Assembly: GCF_001279005.1 (NCBI RefSeq) | Contig: NZ_LGCN01000177.1 | Location: 62,001 to 126,000 of the forward strand | Source: Streptomyces caelestis | GTDB lineage: Bacteria > Actinomycetota > Actinomycetes > Streptomycetales > Streptomycetaceae | Direction: 5' to 3' | DNA length: 64,000 nt | Shown: positions 1 through 9,284 of the stretch, piece after piece | Layout: each line of letters opens with the position of its first letter | How positions within the stretch are numbered: position 1 is the stretch's first letter | Program-made: the position numbers and the translations under genes | Notes under the pieces: model-generated | The model's database searches: none | What the model was told of the DNA's origin: nothing | The model's input: only the letters and a program-made list of their open reading frames with translations

Positions 1-1857
1 CCGCTCCCCGGGCGGCTGTTCGTCGCGCTCCGCGCACGCACGCGCGTAGAGGCGGACCAGATCGTGGAAGCGGTAGCGGCCGGGGGCGGCGGATTCCAGG
101 AGGGACGTGTCGACCAGGGACTCCAGCAGATCCTCCGTGTCGTCCACCGGGAGGTCGAGCACGGCCGCGGCGGCGGCCAGGGAGACGTCGGGGCCGTCCG
201 CCAGGCCCAGCAGGCGGAACGCGCGGGCCTGGGTCGCGTCCAGGGCGCCGTACCCCAGTTCGAAGGTGGCCTTGACCGCGAGGTCCCCGGCCTGGAGTTC
301 GTCCAGACGGCGGCGGCCGTCGGCCAGCTTGGCGGCGAGGGCCGAGACCGTCCAGGTGCGGCGGGCCGCCAGCCGGGACGCGGCGATGCGGATCGCCAGC
401 GGGAGGAAACCGCAGGCCGCCACCACGTCCAGGGCCGCCTCGCGTTCCGGGGCGACGCGCTCCTCGCCGACGATCTTCGTGAACAGGGCCAGCGCCTCGT
501 CCGGCGACATCACGTCCAGGTCGACCAGGTGCGCGCCGGCCAGATCCACCATCCGCACCCGGGAGGTCACCAGCGCCGCGCAGCCCGCCGTGCCGGGCAG
601 CAGGGGTCTCACCTGGGCCGCGTCATGGGCGTTGTCCAGCAGGACCAGCACCCGGCGGCCGTCCAGGAGCGAGCGGTACAGCGCCGCCCGCTCCTCCAGC
701 GAGTCCGGGATCGCCGAGTCCGCCGTGCCGAGGGCGCGCAGGAAGGAGCCCAGGACCGTCTCCGGCTCCGCCACGCGCGCGCCGGCGCCCTGGAGGTCGA
801 CGTACAGCTGGCCGTCGGGGAAGGCGGCCCGGGCCTGGTGGGCCACGTGGACCGCGAGGGTCGTCTTGCCGACGCCGCCGATGCCCGCCAGCGCCGACAC
901 CGCCATCACCCGGGCCCGGTCCCCGGACGCCGACGCGAGTACCTCGCTCAGCTCCCGTACGAAGGAGGCGCGCCCCGTGAAGTCCGGCACCGTCGCCGGG
1001 AGCTGGGCCGGGCGGACGAGGACCGCCACCGGTTCCGCCAGGGGGGCGGGGGGTTCCGCCAGGTTCGGGTCGGCCCGCAGGATGCGCTGCTGGAGTTCTC
1101 GGAGGCCGGGGCGCGGGTCCACCCCGAGTTCGTCGGCGAGGAGGCGGCGGGTGTCCGCGTACACCGCGAGCGCCTCCGCCTGGCGGCCGCTGCGGTACAG
1201 GGCCAGCATCAGCAGTTCGCGCAGCCGCTCCCGCAGCGGGTGCGCCGCCGTCAGCGCCGTCAGTTCCGAGACCGCCTCCGCGTGGCAGCCCTGCTCCAGG
1301 TCCATGTCCAGCCTGGATTCCAGCAGTTGGAGCCGCCATTCCTCCAGGCGGACCCGCTGGGCCTCCGCGTACGGGCCCGGCACTCCGGCCAGCGTCTCGC
1401 CGTCCCACAGGGACAGGGCGCGGTTCAGCACGTCCCGTGCGTGGCACAGGTCCCCGGTGTTCCGCGCCTTCTCCGCCTCCGCCGCCAGCTCCTGCGCCGC
1501 CGCGAGGTCCAGCGCCTCCTCGCCGAGCCCGCGCACCGCGTAGCCGCCGGACTCGCTGACCAGGACCCCGGGGTCCATCACCTTCCGCAGCCGGGAGGCG
1601 TAGGTGCGCACCGCCGCCAGTGCCTGGGAGGGGGGTTCCTCGCCCCACAGGGAGTCGATGAGCTCGGCCGCCGTGGCCGTACGGCCCTCGCGCAGCAACA
1701 GGGCCGCGAGCAGGGCGCGTTGCTGGGGGCTGCCGGTGGCGACCGGCTCGCCGCCGCGCCAGGCGCGCACCGGTCCGAGCACGCTGAAGCGCAGCGCCTC
1801 GGGCTCCGTCGAGGAGCCGGGGCGCCGTTGCTCCGGTCCCCGCGGCACACCGTCCAT
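1..1857 (-). CDS. afsR: AfsR-type SARP/STAND transcriptional regulator (C-terminus beyond window edge)
   Basis: The first 619 codons are present; the gene runs off the left edge. AfsR is the phosphorylated pleiotropic regulator of antibiotic production in Streptomyces, a DNA-binding ATPase acting with AfsK and AfsS. The protein opens with an OmpR-like winged helix (about residues 22-105; LRFSVLGPV and TYASRLRKVMDPG are typical). A BTAD helical domain follows (about 110-265), then an NB-ARC ATPase with Walker A GIGGVGKTT near residue 325 and Walker B VLVLLDNAHD near 405. Length and motif order match AfsR (about 990 residues in full) better than a short SARP. Start ATG follows a GGGGGA-rich stretch. 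The start of the protein (MDGVPRGPEQRRPGSS) is close to the AfsR sequence I remember from S. coelicolor. Confidence 0.9.
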   Translation of the reverse strand, partial: MDGVPRGPEQRRPGSSTEPEALRFSVLGPVRAWRGGEPVATGSPQQRALLAALLLREGRTATAAELIDSLWGEEPPSQALAAVRTYASRLRKVMDPGVLVSESGGYAVRGLGEEALDLAAAQELAAEAEKARNTGDLCHARDVLNRALSLWDGETLAGVPGPYAEAQRVRLEEWRLQLLESRLDMDLEQGCHAEAVSELTALTAAHPLRERLRELLMLALYRSGRQAEALAVYADTRRLLADELGVDPRPGLRELQQRILRADPNLAEPPAPLAEPVAVLVRPAQLPATVPDFTGRASFVRELSEVLASASGDRARVMAVSALAGIGGVGKTTLAVHVAHQARAAFPDGQLYVDLQGAGARVAEPETVLGSFLRALGTADSAIPDSLEERAALYRSLLDGRRVLVLLDNAHDAAQVRPLLPGTAGCAALVTSRVRMVDLAGAHLVDLDVMSPDEALALFTKIVGEERVAPEREAALDVVAACGFLPLAIRIAASRLAARRTWTVSALAAKLADGRRRLDELQAGDLAVKATFELGYGALDATQARAFRLLGLADGPDVSLAAAAAVLDLPVDDTEDLLESLVDTSLLESAAPGRYRFHDLVRLYARACAERDEQPPGER

Positions 1858-1969
1858 CCAGTCCCCCTCTGCGTCCTGAACAACTACGCCAGTTTGCCTT
1901 GTTCATGGCGGAAGCGGCAGCCGTGCGAGACGGCGATCACACGGCGGTCACACGGGGGACGGCGGGTCG

Positions 1970-2394
1970 TCACCGGGCCCGCACATGTTCTCCTCGGTCG
2001 TCCGGATCCACCCGCACCGTCAGCGGCCCCGCCCCGAAGGCCCGCACGGCGGCGCTGTCGAAGCGGGGCGGGGCGCGCGGCCGGGCCAGGGGGTCGTCGT
2101 CGGGCAGGAGGCGGGCGGTGCCGGTGTGCCGGCGGCCCCGGACGCGCACCCGCGCCCGGGGTCCGCCTCGATGTCGCGGACGTACTGCGACCGTTCGCCG
2201 AACTCCGGCGCCGGCCGGAAGGAGTCCCCGGCCCGCCGTCCGCTCGCCGGGGTCCGGCGGGGCGGCCCGGAGACCCGGCCGGCGGTCTCCGGAACCGTCC
2301 GGAACGGGAGCCGGCGCAGGACGGGGTCGATCCGGCGCCGGAAGGCGGTGGCGCTCCGGTACGTGCGTGCGGCGTGCGGGGTCCCGGAAGCCAT
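1970..2394 (-). pseudogene. Frameshifted nitroreductase/deazaflavin-dependent oxidoreductase relic
   Basis: The minus strand reads in one frame from ATG 2394 to about 2160, ending QYVRDIEADP. It then continues one base out of phase as RARVRVRGRRHTGTARLLPD and LTVRVDPD to a TGA at 1970-1972. Joined, this resembles the Ddn-like nitroreductase/quinone reductase family, whose members share a YVRNIEADPRVRVR-type segment followed by TARLLPDDDP. A single missing base near 2158-2162 explains the break. Ddn-like proteins use F420H2, which fits the adjacent F420 genes. It is either a real pseudogene or a sequencing error; many other substitutions suggest decay. The family call is from remembered motifs. 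Confidence 0.6.
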
Positions 2395-2499
2395 CGTGCG
2401 GCGAGCCCGCCGGCGGCCGGTGAGGACCGGACCGGTGCTGTGAGACCTTTGCCGTGACCGCTGAACTGCCGTGCGGGAGAAGGGAATCGACAGCAGATC

Positions 2500-2706
2500 A
2501 TGAGAATCGCCTGGTTCGTCTGGCTCATCCGGCACATCAACGAGTTCGGGTTCAGCCACGGCCTCGTGAAAGGCGCGATCGGAACGGCCGCCGTGCTGCT
2601 CACCGCCGTGCTGCTCGGTCTGACGCTGTACCGCCACCGGGCGGCCGGCCTGGCCGTCGGCGGTGTCACGGTGGTCGCGGGGATCGGCTGGCTGGCCTTC
2701 CACTGA
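2500..2706 (+). CDS. Small two-helix membrane protein, function unknown
   Basis: A 68-residue frame beginning MRIAWFVWLIRHINEF. It has two hydrophobic stretches: residues about 24-40 (GAIGTAAVLLTAVLLGLTLY) and about 49-66 (AGLAVGGVTVVAGIGWLAF), with a short HRAA linker. An AGAAGGGA ribosome site lies about 13 bases upstream, rather far. I do not recognise a family. The opposite strand is also open here but gives a Pro/Thr-rich product typical of a shadow frame, so the plus reading is preferred. It lies 114 bases before the F420-type oxidoreductase. Confidence 0.5.
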   Translation: MRIAWFVWLIRHINEFGFSHGLVKGAIGTAAVLLTAVLLGLTLYRHRAAGLAVGGVTVVAGIGWLAFH

Positions 2707-2820
2707 ACGGAGCGCGGGGAGCCGAGGGAGTCGGGAGGGGAATTCCGACCGGTCGGTATGGACAGATGAGGGCCGCACGGGTATTGATGGGTCCGTCGTC
2801 CGCGTACGAAAGGCCGCCCA

Positions 2821-3683
2821 TGCGCATCGCCGTCACGATCTTCCTCACCGACGAGACGATCACCCCGGTCCGGCTCGCCCGCGAACTGGAACAGCGCGGG
2901 TTCGCCGGGCTGTACCTGCCGGAGCACACGCACATCCCCGTCGAGCGGACCAGCCCGTACCCGGCGGGCGGGGAGCTGCCGCGGGAGTACGGCCGCACGC
3001 TCGACCCCTTCGTCGCGCTCGGGCAGGCCGCCGCCGTCACCGAGCGGCTGGGGCTCGGCACCGGCATCACGCTCGCCGCGCAGCACGACCCGATCGACCT
3101 GGCGAAGCAGGTCGCGACCCTGGACCACCTCTCCGGCGGCCGGTTCACGCTCGGCCTCGGCTTCGGCTGGAACGTGGAGGAGGCCGCCGACCACGGGGTG
3201 CAGTGGCGCACCCGGCGGGAGCTGGTGCGGGACCGGATGGGGCTGATGCGGGCGCTGTGGGCGGAGGAGCCGACGGCGTACGACGGGGAGTTCGGGAGCG
3301 TGCGGGCGAGCTTCGCGCACCCCAAGCCGGTGCAGAAGCCGCGCGGACCGGTGGTCGGGCCGCGCACGCTGGTCGGCGGGGCGGCGGGGCCGAAGCTGTT
3401 CGGGAGCATCTGCGAGTACGCCGACGGCTGGCTGCCGATCGGCGGCCGGGGCCTGACGGAGTCGCTGCCCGCACTCCGTACCGCCTGGGCCGACGCGGGC
3501 CGTGATCCCGGCGCCCTCCAGGTGGTGCCGTACGCCGTCCTGCCCAACGCGGGCAAGCTGGCCCACTTCGCGGAGCTGGGCATCGAGGAGGTCGTGGTGC
3601 AGCTGCCGCCGGAGGGGGAGGCGGGGGTGCTGCGGGCGCTGGACGCGTTCCAGCCCTTCGTGGACGGACAGGCGGACCGATGA
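2821..3683 (+). CDS. LLM-class (luciferase-like) F420-dependent oxidoreductase
   Basis: A 287-residue TIM-barrel enzyme of the bacterial luciferase-like superfamily. The strand and loop segments LYLPEHTHIPV, LGTGITLAAQHDP, LDHLSGGRFTLGLGFGWN and CEYADGWLPIG are the standard LLM signature. These enzymes transfer hydride between F420H2 (or FMNH2) and a substrate that cannot be read from sequence. The ATG is preceded by GAAAGG, and an upstream in-frame extension is atypical. It ends 44 bases before fbiC on the same strand, and fbiC makes the F420 chromophore, so an F420-dependent role is a reasonable inference. Confidence 0.9.
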
Positions 3684-3727
3684 GGAGGGACAGGGGGGCC
3701 TGATCAGTCCGAACGTATGCTCAGAGG

Positions 3728-6316
3728 ATGACGACTTCCGTGACCACCGGAACCGGCGGCCCCACCGAGAACTCCCTGCGGCGCGCCCTCAGACGCGCCC
3801 GGGACGGCGTCTCCCTGGACGTCTCCGAGGCGGCGGTCCTGCTCCAGGCGCGCGGCGAGCACCTCCGGGACCTCTCCGCGTCGGCCGCCCGGGTGCGGGA
3901 CGCGGGGCTTCGGGCGGCGGGGCGGCCCGGTGTCATCACGTACTCGAAGAGCGTCTTCGTCCCGCTGACCCGGCTGTGCCGGGACACGTGCCACTACTGC
4001 ACGTTCGTCACCGTGCCCGGCAAGCTGCGCCGGGCCGGGCACGGGATGTTCATGTCGCCGGACGAGGTGCTGGACATCGCCCGCAAGGGCGCCGCCGCCG
4101 GCTGCAAGGAAGCCCTCATCACCCTCGGCGACAAGCCCGAGGACCGCTGGCCCGAGGCGCGCGAGTGGCTCGACGCGCACGGCTACGACGACACGATCGC
4201 GTACGTGCGAGCGATCTCCATCCGGATCCTGGAGGAGACGGGACTCCTCCCGCACCTCAACCCGGGCGTCCTGACCTGGACGGACTTCCAGCGGCTGAAG
4301 CCCGTCGCGCCCTCCATGGGCATGATGCTGGAGACCACCGCCACCCGTCTGTGGTCCGAGCCCGGCGGCCCCCACCACGGCTCCCCGGACAAGGAGCCCG
4401 CACTGCGGCTGCGGGTCCTGGAGGACGCCGGCCGCTCCTCGGTCCCCTTCACCTCCGGCATCCTCATCGGCATCGGCGAGACGTACGAGGAGCGCGCCCA
4501 GTCGCTGTTCGCGCTGCGGAAGGTCTCCCGCGCCCACCACGGCATCCAGGAACTGATCATCCAGAACTTCCGCGCCAAGCCGGACACCGCGATGCGCGCC
4601 GCGCCGGACGCGGAACTGGACGAACTGGTCGCCGCGGTCGCCGTCGCCCGGCTGGTCCTCGGCCCCTCCGCCTGCCTCCAGGCCCCGCCGAACCTGGTCG
4701 ACGCCGCCTACGGGCGGCTGATCGAGGCCGGCATCGACGACTGGGGCGGCGTCTCCCCGCTCACCATCGACCACGTCAACCCCGAACGCCCCTGGCCGCG
4801 GATCGAGGAACTGGCCGAGAAGTCCCGCGCGGCCGGCTTCGAACTGCGGGAACGGCTCTGCGTCTACCCGGAGTTCGTGCGGCGCGGCGAGCCGTGGCTG
4901 GACCCGCGGCTGCGCCCGCACGTGGCCGCGCTCGCCGACCCGGCCACGGGCCTCGCGCGCCCCGACGCGCTCCCGCGGGGGCTGCCCTGGCAGGAGCCGG
5001 ACGAGGCGTTCACCGCGACGGGCCGCACCGATCTGCACCGCACCATCGACACAGAGGGCCGCACCGGTGACCGGCGCGACGACTTCGACGAGGTCTACGG
5101 CGACTGGGACGCCCTGCGCGAGGCCGCCGCTCCCGGCATGGCGCCCGAGCGCATCGACACCGACGTCCGCGAGGCCCTGCGCACCGCGGCCGACGACCCG
5201 ACGAGGCTGACCGACGCGGAGGCCCTCGCCCTGCTGCACGCGGACGGACCCGCCCTGGACGCCCTGTGCGAGGTGGCGGACGACGTCCGCAAGTCGGCGG
5301 TGGGCGACGACGTGACGTACATCGTCACCCGCAACATCAACTTCACCAACGTCTGCTACACCGGCTGCCGCTTCTGCGCCTTCGCGCAGCGCCGCACGGA
5401 CGCGGACGCCTACACCCTCTCGCTCGACCAGGTCGCCGACCGCGCCCGGCAGGCGTGGGACGTGGGCGCGGTGGAGGTCTGCATGCAGGGCGGCATCCAC
5501 CCCGACCTGCCCGGCACGGCGTACTTCGACATCGCGCGGGCGGTGAAGGAACGCGTCCCCGGCATGCACGTGCACGCCTTCTCCCCGATGGAGGTCGTCA
5601 ACGGCGCGACCCGCACCGGCATGTCGATCCGGGAGTGGCTCACGGCGGCGAAGGAAGCCGGCCTGGACACCATCCCCGGCACGGCGGCGGAGATCCTCGA
5701 CGACGAGGTCCGCTGGATCCTGACCAAGGGCAAACTGCCGGCGGCGACCTGGACCGAGGTGGTCACCACGGCCCACGAACTGGGCATCCGCTCGTCCTCG
5801 ACGATGATGTACGGCCACGTCGACCAGCCCCGCCACTGGCTGGGCCACCTGCGCACCCTGGCGGGGATCCAGCAGCGGACCGGCGGGTTCACCGAGTTCG
5901 TGACCCTTCCCTTCGTGCACACCAACGCCCCCGTCTACCTGGCGGGCATCGCCCGTCCCGGCCCGACGGTCCGGGACAACCGCGCGGTCACGGCGATGGC
6001 CCGCCTCCTGCTGCACCCGCACATCCCCAACATCCAGACGAGCTGGGTGAAACTGGGCGCGGAGGGCGCGGCGGAGATGCTCCGCTCCGGGGCGAACGAC
6101 CTCGGCGGGACGCTGATGGAGGAGACCATCTCGCGGATGGCGGGCTCGTCGTACGGCTCCTACAAGTCGGTCAAGGACCTGATCGCGGTCGCGGAGGCCG
6201 CCGGACGCCCCGCCAGGCCCCGTACGACCCTGTACGGCGAGGTGCCGGAGGAACGCCGTCGCGCGGCGGAGGCGTCGGACGGCCACCTCCCGGACCTGCT
6301 GCCGGTGCTGGACTGA
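3728..6316 (+). CDS. fbiC: FbiC, 7,8-didemethyl-8-hydroxy-5-deazariboflavin (FO) synthase
   Basis: An 862-residue fusion of the CofG and CofH radical-SAM halves, the usual actinobacterial form. It makes the FO chromophore of coenzyme F420 from tyrosine and the flavin precursor 5-amino-6-ribitylamino-uracil. The first [4Fe-4S] motif is C84-x3-C88-x2-C91 ([10 protein letters not shown]) and the second is C543-x3-C547-x2-C550 ([10 protein letters not shown]). The CofG half ends near residue 410 (LCVYPEF), followed by a linker and the CofH half with [11 protein letters not shown] and SSTMMYGH. An AGAGG site lies just upstream of ATG 3728. Both cluster motifs are intact, so it is probably functional. 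It is probably co-expressed with the F420-type oxidoreductase upstream. Confidence 0.97.
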   Translation: MTTSVTTGTGGPTENSLRRALRRARDGVSLDVSEAAVLLQARGEHLRDLSASAARVRDAGLRAAGRPGVITYSKSVFVPLTRLCRDTCHYCTFVTVPGKLRRAGHGMFMSPDEVLDIARKGAAAGCKEALITLGDKPEDRWPEAREWLDAHGYDDTIAYVRAISIRILEETGLLPHLNPGVLTWTDFQRLKPVAPSMGMMLETTATRLWSEPGGPHHGSPDKEPALRLRVLEDAGRSSVPFTSGILIGIGETYEERAQSLFALRKVSRAHHGIQELIIQNFRAKPDTAMRAAPDAELDELVAAVAVARLVLGPSACLQAPPNLVDAAYGRLIEAGIDDWGGVSPLTIDHVNPERPWPRIEELAEKSRAAGFELRERLCVYPEFVRRGEPWLDPRLRPHVAALADPATGLARPDALPRGLPWQEPDEAFTATGRTDLHRTIDTEGRTGDRRDDFDEVYGDWDALREAAAPGMAPERIDTDVREALRTAADDPTRLTDAEALALLHADGPALDALCEVADDVRKSAVGDDVTYIVTRNINFTNVCYTGCRFCAFAQRRTDADAYTLSLDQVADRARQAWDVGAVEVCMQGGIHPDLPGTAYFDIARAVKERVPGMHVHAFSPMEVVNGATRTGMSIREWLTAAKEAGLDTIPGTAAEILDDEVRWILTKGKLPAATWTEVVTTAHELGIRSSSTMMYGHVDQPRHWLGHLRTLAGIQQRTGGFTEFVTLPFVHTNAPVYLAGIARPGPTVRDNRAVTAMARLLLHPHIPNIQTSWVKLGAEGAAEMLRSGANDLGGTLMEETISRMAGSSYGSYKSVKDLIAVAEAAGRPARPRTTLYGEVPEERRRAAEASDGHLPDLLPVLD

Positions 6317-6421
6317 GACGGGCCGGGGAAGCGCCGACGCTGGCAGTAGGATGATCCGAACCGCGTTCGATCGGGTGCCGTGGCCCTCGATCGGGACCCG
6401 TAGCTGAGGAGATGCGTACCG

Positions 6422-6988
6422 GTGCCTGCCCGTCTTCCCTCGTGGGCCTGGGTGACCGGGCTGACCACGGGGGCGATCGCCGCGGTGGTGGTCCTGGCCG
6501 TCCAGGCGGACCAGGGGACGAAGCCCGTCGCCGCCACGCCCCGGCCGAGCGCGTCCGCGACGGCGGACGCGAAACCGTCCGCCCGGCCGCGGGAGGAGAA
6601 ACCGGCGGCGGTGCCGGACGACTCGGGCGCCGGCCGCCGGATCGTCTACTCCCTCGGCGCGAAGCGGGTCTGGCTGGTGGACGCCAGCGACGCGCCCCTG
6701 CGCTCCTTCGCGGTCTGGCCGGGCACGGTCGCCCCGGACCCCGGCACGTACACGATCGGCAAGCGCACCGAGGCCACCACCGGCAGCGACGGCGTCGCGG
6801 TCGAGCACATCATGTACTTCGCCCAGAAGTCCGGTGTCTTCGTGGCCTTCTCCAACGCGGTCGACGGCTCCTCGCCCCCGCCCGCCGAACCGGGCGCGCA
6901 GACGGGCGGCATCCGCGTCGCCAAACCCGACGGCAAGGCCCTGTGGACCTTCGGCGCGGCGGGCACGACGGTCCGGGTCGTCGGTTGA
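6422..6988 (+). CDS. Membrane-anchored protein with degenerate L,D-transpeptidase (YkuD-like) fold
   Basis: A 188-residue protein starting at GTG with GGAG seven bases upstream. Residues about 9-28 (WVTGLTTGAIAAVVVLAV) form one signal anchor, then an Ala/Pro/Lys-rich linker reaches about residue 62. The C-terminal domain (RRIVYSLGAKRVWLVD, FAVWPGT, DPGTYTIGKRTE, then GGIRVAKPDGKALW and GTTVRVV) follows the strand order of YkuD domains. The catalytic HGC-I/V-R segment is replaced by TGGIRV, so the nucleophilic Cys is absent. It is therefore probably a non-catalytic cell-wall-associated protein. The fold assignment is by motif only. Confidence 0.65.
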   Translation: MPARLPSWAWVTGLTTGAIAAVVVLAVQADQGTKPVAATPRPSASATADAKPSARPREEKPAAVPDDSGAGRRIVYSLGAKRVWLVDASDAPLRSFAVWPGTVAPDPGTYTIGKRTEATTGSDGVAVEHIMYFAQKSGVFVAFSNAVDGSSPPPAEPGAQTGGIRVAKPDGKALWTFGAAGTTVRVVG

Positions 6989-7246
6989 CCCGCTCCTCGG
7001 GGTGAAGCCCGAGGATTCCGGCCTTCTCGATCGTCGCTGTGCCGCTGTGCGGCTGTGCGGCTGTGCGGCACGGGGTCCGGTCGGGAATCCGTGGCTTCCT
7101 GTTTCTTCGCGCTGCGCCGGAACGGGTCCTGGTCCCACCGGCGCCCCGCAGGCCGATGCCGCCGGTCCGGCGGCCGTGGGCATCGCGCATGCCATGAGTG
7201 CGGCGGTCGGCCGTCCCCGGCCCGTGGGGAGAGGTGCTGCGGCCCC

Positions 7247-7759
7247 TCAGCGGGCGTCGTGCCTTTCGGCGCGCGTCACCGGCAGGTGGTTGACCAGCAG
7301 GACCACGCCGCTGAGGACGAAGACGCGCAGGGCCGCGTCCAGGCCGTTCCAGTCCTGCGACTGCCACATCGCGAACCACTCGCCGCCGATCGCCATGAAG
7401 CCGGCGCCGAAGAGGAGCATCACCATCAGCAGGCCGTACGTGGAGACGCGGCGGGCGCGTGCGTGGTCGGGGCGGGTCCAGAGCCAGGCGCCGTACGCCA
7501 GGACCAGCGCGGCGGCCGTCTCCCAGACGATGATCGCGACGTACGCGGCGTCCTGCACGCCCTCGTTCGTGATCGCGCGCCACATCAGGTCGTCGTCCCT
7601 GAACGTGGTGTCCATGGCGAGCACGTGCCGGACGAACTCCTGGTTCGTCCCGAAGTCCGTGATGTTCCCGAGGGCGACCAGCGCCATGTAGAGGGCGACG
7701 GAGGCGGTGAGCAGCATGGCGGCGAGGGGTAATGCGCCGCGTGAGTTTGTAGCGAGCAT
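7247..7759 (-). CDS. DUF2165 family small membrane protein
   Basis: A 170-residue integral membrane protein with four hydrophobic helices (about residues 9-28, 67-90, 103-123, 143-160). LYMALVALGNITDFGTN followed by HVLAMDTTF and LMWRAI is the recurrent pattern of DUF2165. The start ATG at 7759 is chosen because GAGGGAAG precedes it by about ten bases; a longer in-frame extension has no ribosome site. The family's function is unknown. It is transcribed toward the membrane-anchored gene at 6422, with a 250-base gap containing three GTGCGGCT units near 7040-7070. Confidence 0.82.
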   Translation of the reverse strand: MLATNSRGALPLAAMLLTASVALYMALVALGNITDFGTNQEFVRHVLAMDTTFRDDDLMWRAITNEGVQDAAYVAIIVWETAAALVLAYGAWLWTRPDHARARRVSTYGLLMVMLLFGAGFMAIGGEWFAMWQSQDWNGLDAALRVFVLSGVVLLVNHLPVTRAERHDAR

Positions 7760-8006
7760 GGCGATTTTCTTCCCTCGTGCGGCAGCTCGTATCCAGGAAG
7801 CCCCGGGCCCGCGTGAGGTGGGCCACAACGCGGGCGAGGGGCGCTCCGTGCCGCCGGACGGGACGGGGGGGACCCGGTCGGCGGCTTCCGGTCCCGCGGT
7901 TCACACGCTTCTCACTCCGTGTACCGATCTGCTCCCTGAACCCACCGTCCCCGTTCGATTACAGTGCTGGGCGTCGTACGTACGGACGGTGCCCCGGGAG
8001 GTCTTG

Positions 8007-9125
8007 GTGGGCGGTACTGCCGGGCCCGTGTGGGGGCGTCGCGAGCAGCAGGACTTCCGCGGCCGGGTGCGCGGGACGCTGCTCGGGGCGGCCCTCGGGG
8101 ACGCGCTGGGCGCGCCCGTGGACGGGCTGACGGCCGACGGGATACGGGAGGCGCACGGCGCGGAGGGCCTCGTCGACCTCGCCCCCGCCCACGGCCGGCG
8201 CGGTGCCGTCACCCACCACACCCAGCTCACCCTCTTCTCCGTGGACGGTCTGATCCGCGCCCAGGTGCGGCGCGACACCGGCGCCTGGCACCCGCCGACC
8301 GACCTGCACCGGGCGTACCTGCGCTGGGCCGCCACCCAGCGGGACTGGGGCCCGGACGAACGGCGCGAGGAGGACGGATGGCTGGCGCGCGAGGAGTGGC
8401 TCTACGCCCGCCGGGACCCCGTCCGCACGCTGCTGCTGGGGCTCGGGGACGACACCATGGGGACGCTCGAGGCGCCCAAGAACCCCGGTGCGGCGGGGCC
8501 CGAGGCCGCCGCCCGGTCCGCGCCGTTCGGGCTGCTCGTCGGCTGGGACCCGCAGCTCGTCGTGCAGCTCGCCGTGGAGTGCGCGGCGCAGACCCACGGC
8601 CACCCGGTCGCCTGCCTCGCGGCGGGCGCGTACGCCGTGATCGTGCACGGGCTGGCCCGGGGCGAGAGCCTGGACGCGGCGGTGCGGCGCACGCTCGCGC
8701 TGCTGGCCGCCCGGCCGGGGCACCAGCCGGTGTCGGACGCGCTCCAGCACGCGCTGGGCGCCGTACGGCAGGGGGCGCCCACCCCGGGGCGGGTCACGGA
8801 GCTGGTCGGGAACGCCACCGCCGAAGGGCTGCTGGCCGCCGCCGTGTACTGCGCGCTGGTGGGGGAGGACGTACGGCAGGGGCTGTGCCTGGCCGTGAAC
8901 CACGACGGACCCAGCGCCGCCGCCGGGGCGCTGACCGGCGGGCTGCTCGGGGCGCTGCACGGCGAGACGGCCCTCCCGCCGGCCTGGCTGGCCGAGCTGG
9001 AGGGCCGTCCCACGATCCTGGAGCTCGCCGACGACTTCGCGATGGAGATGACCCAGGGGCCCGCACTGCACGGACCCGCGGGGGCTTCGGCGGCGTGGCT
9101 GGCGCGGTACCCGCGGAGGGCTTGA
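8007..9125 (+). CDS. ADP-ribosylglycohydrolase family protein
   Basis: A 372-residue protein of the DraG/ARH hydrolase superfamily, which removes ADP-ribose from modified proteins using two metal ions. The N-terminal GTLLGAALGDALGAPVDG is the hallmark, and NHDGPSAAAGALTGGLLG near residue 300 matches the second metal-binding motif, in which DSD is usual; here it reads NHDGPS. GTG 8007 is preceded by GGGAG at a spacing of six bases; the longer upstream frame lacks domain homology. The gene faces the symporter gene, and the two share a perfect 20-bp hairpin at 9181-9224. Substrate unknown. Confidence 0.88.
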   Translation: MGGTAGPVWGRREQQDFRGRVRGTLLGAALGDALGAPVDGLTADGIREAHGAEGLVDLAPAHGRRGAVTHHTQLTLFSVDGLIRAQVRRDTGAWHPPTDLHRAYLRWAATQRDWGPDERREEDGWLAREEWLYARRDPVRTLLLGLGDDTMGTLEAPKNPGAAGPEAAARSAPFGLLVGWDPQLVVQLAVECAAQTHGHPVACLAAGAYAVIVHGLARGESLDAAVRRTLALLAARPGHQPVSDALQHALGAVRQGAPTPGRVTELVGNATAEGLLAAAVYCALVGEDVRQGLCLAVNHDGPSAAAGALTGGLLGALHGETALPPAWLAELEGRPTILELADDFAMEMTQGPALHGPAGASAAWLARYPRRA

Positions 9126-9180
9126 ACTCGGGGGATTTCGCCCCGCCGCCCCATCCCCGGCGCGCGGGTGGGTGGTTGTT

Positions 9181-9224
9181 CGCGCAGTTCCCCGCGCCCC
9201 TCAGGGGGCGCGGGGAACTGCGCG
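9181..9224. terminator. Perfect 20-bp inverted repeat between convergent genes
   Basis: The arms at 9181-9200 and 9205-9224 are exact reverse complements around the loop TCAG. The sequence lies between the ADP-ribosylglycohydrolase stop (9125) and the symporter stop (9285). It fits a bidirectional, T-tract-free Streptomyces terminator. The GCGCAGTTCCCCGCGCCCC arm is, from memory, a widespread intergenic repeat in Streptomyces. Confidence 0.75.
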
Positions 9225-9284
9225 AGGGGGGTCTGGGGGCGAAGCCCCAGGGACGGGACGGGAAGGGGCGGCGGGGGCGAGGAA

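Noticed and set aside
64..2457. Long plus-strand open frame over the left edge
   Set aside because: Its product is Arg/Gln/Gly-rich; the opposite strand encodes AfsR with clear domains, so this is a shadow.
7038..7072. Three GTGCGGCT-type repeats
   Set aside because: Too short and too few to indicate a functional array; likely slippage.
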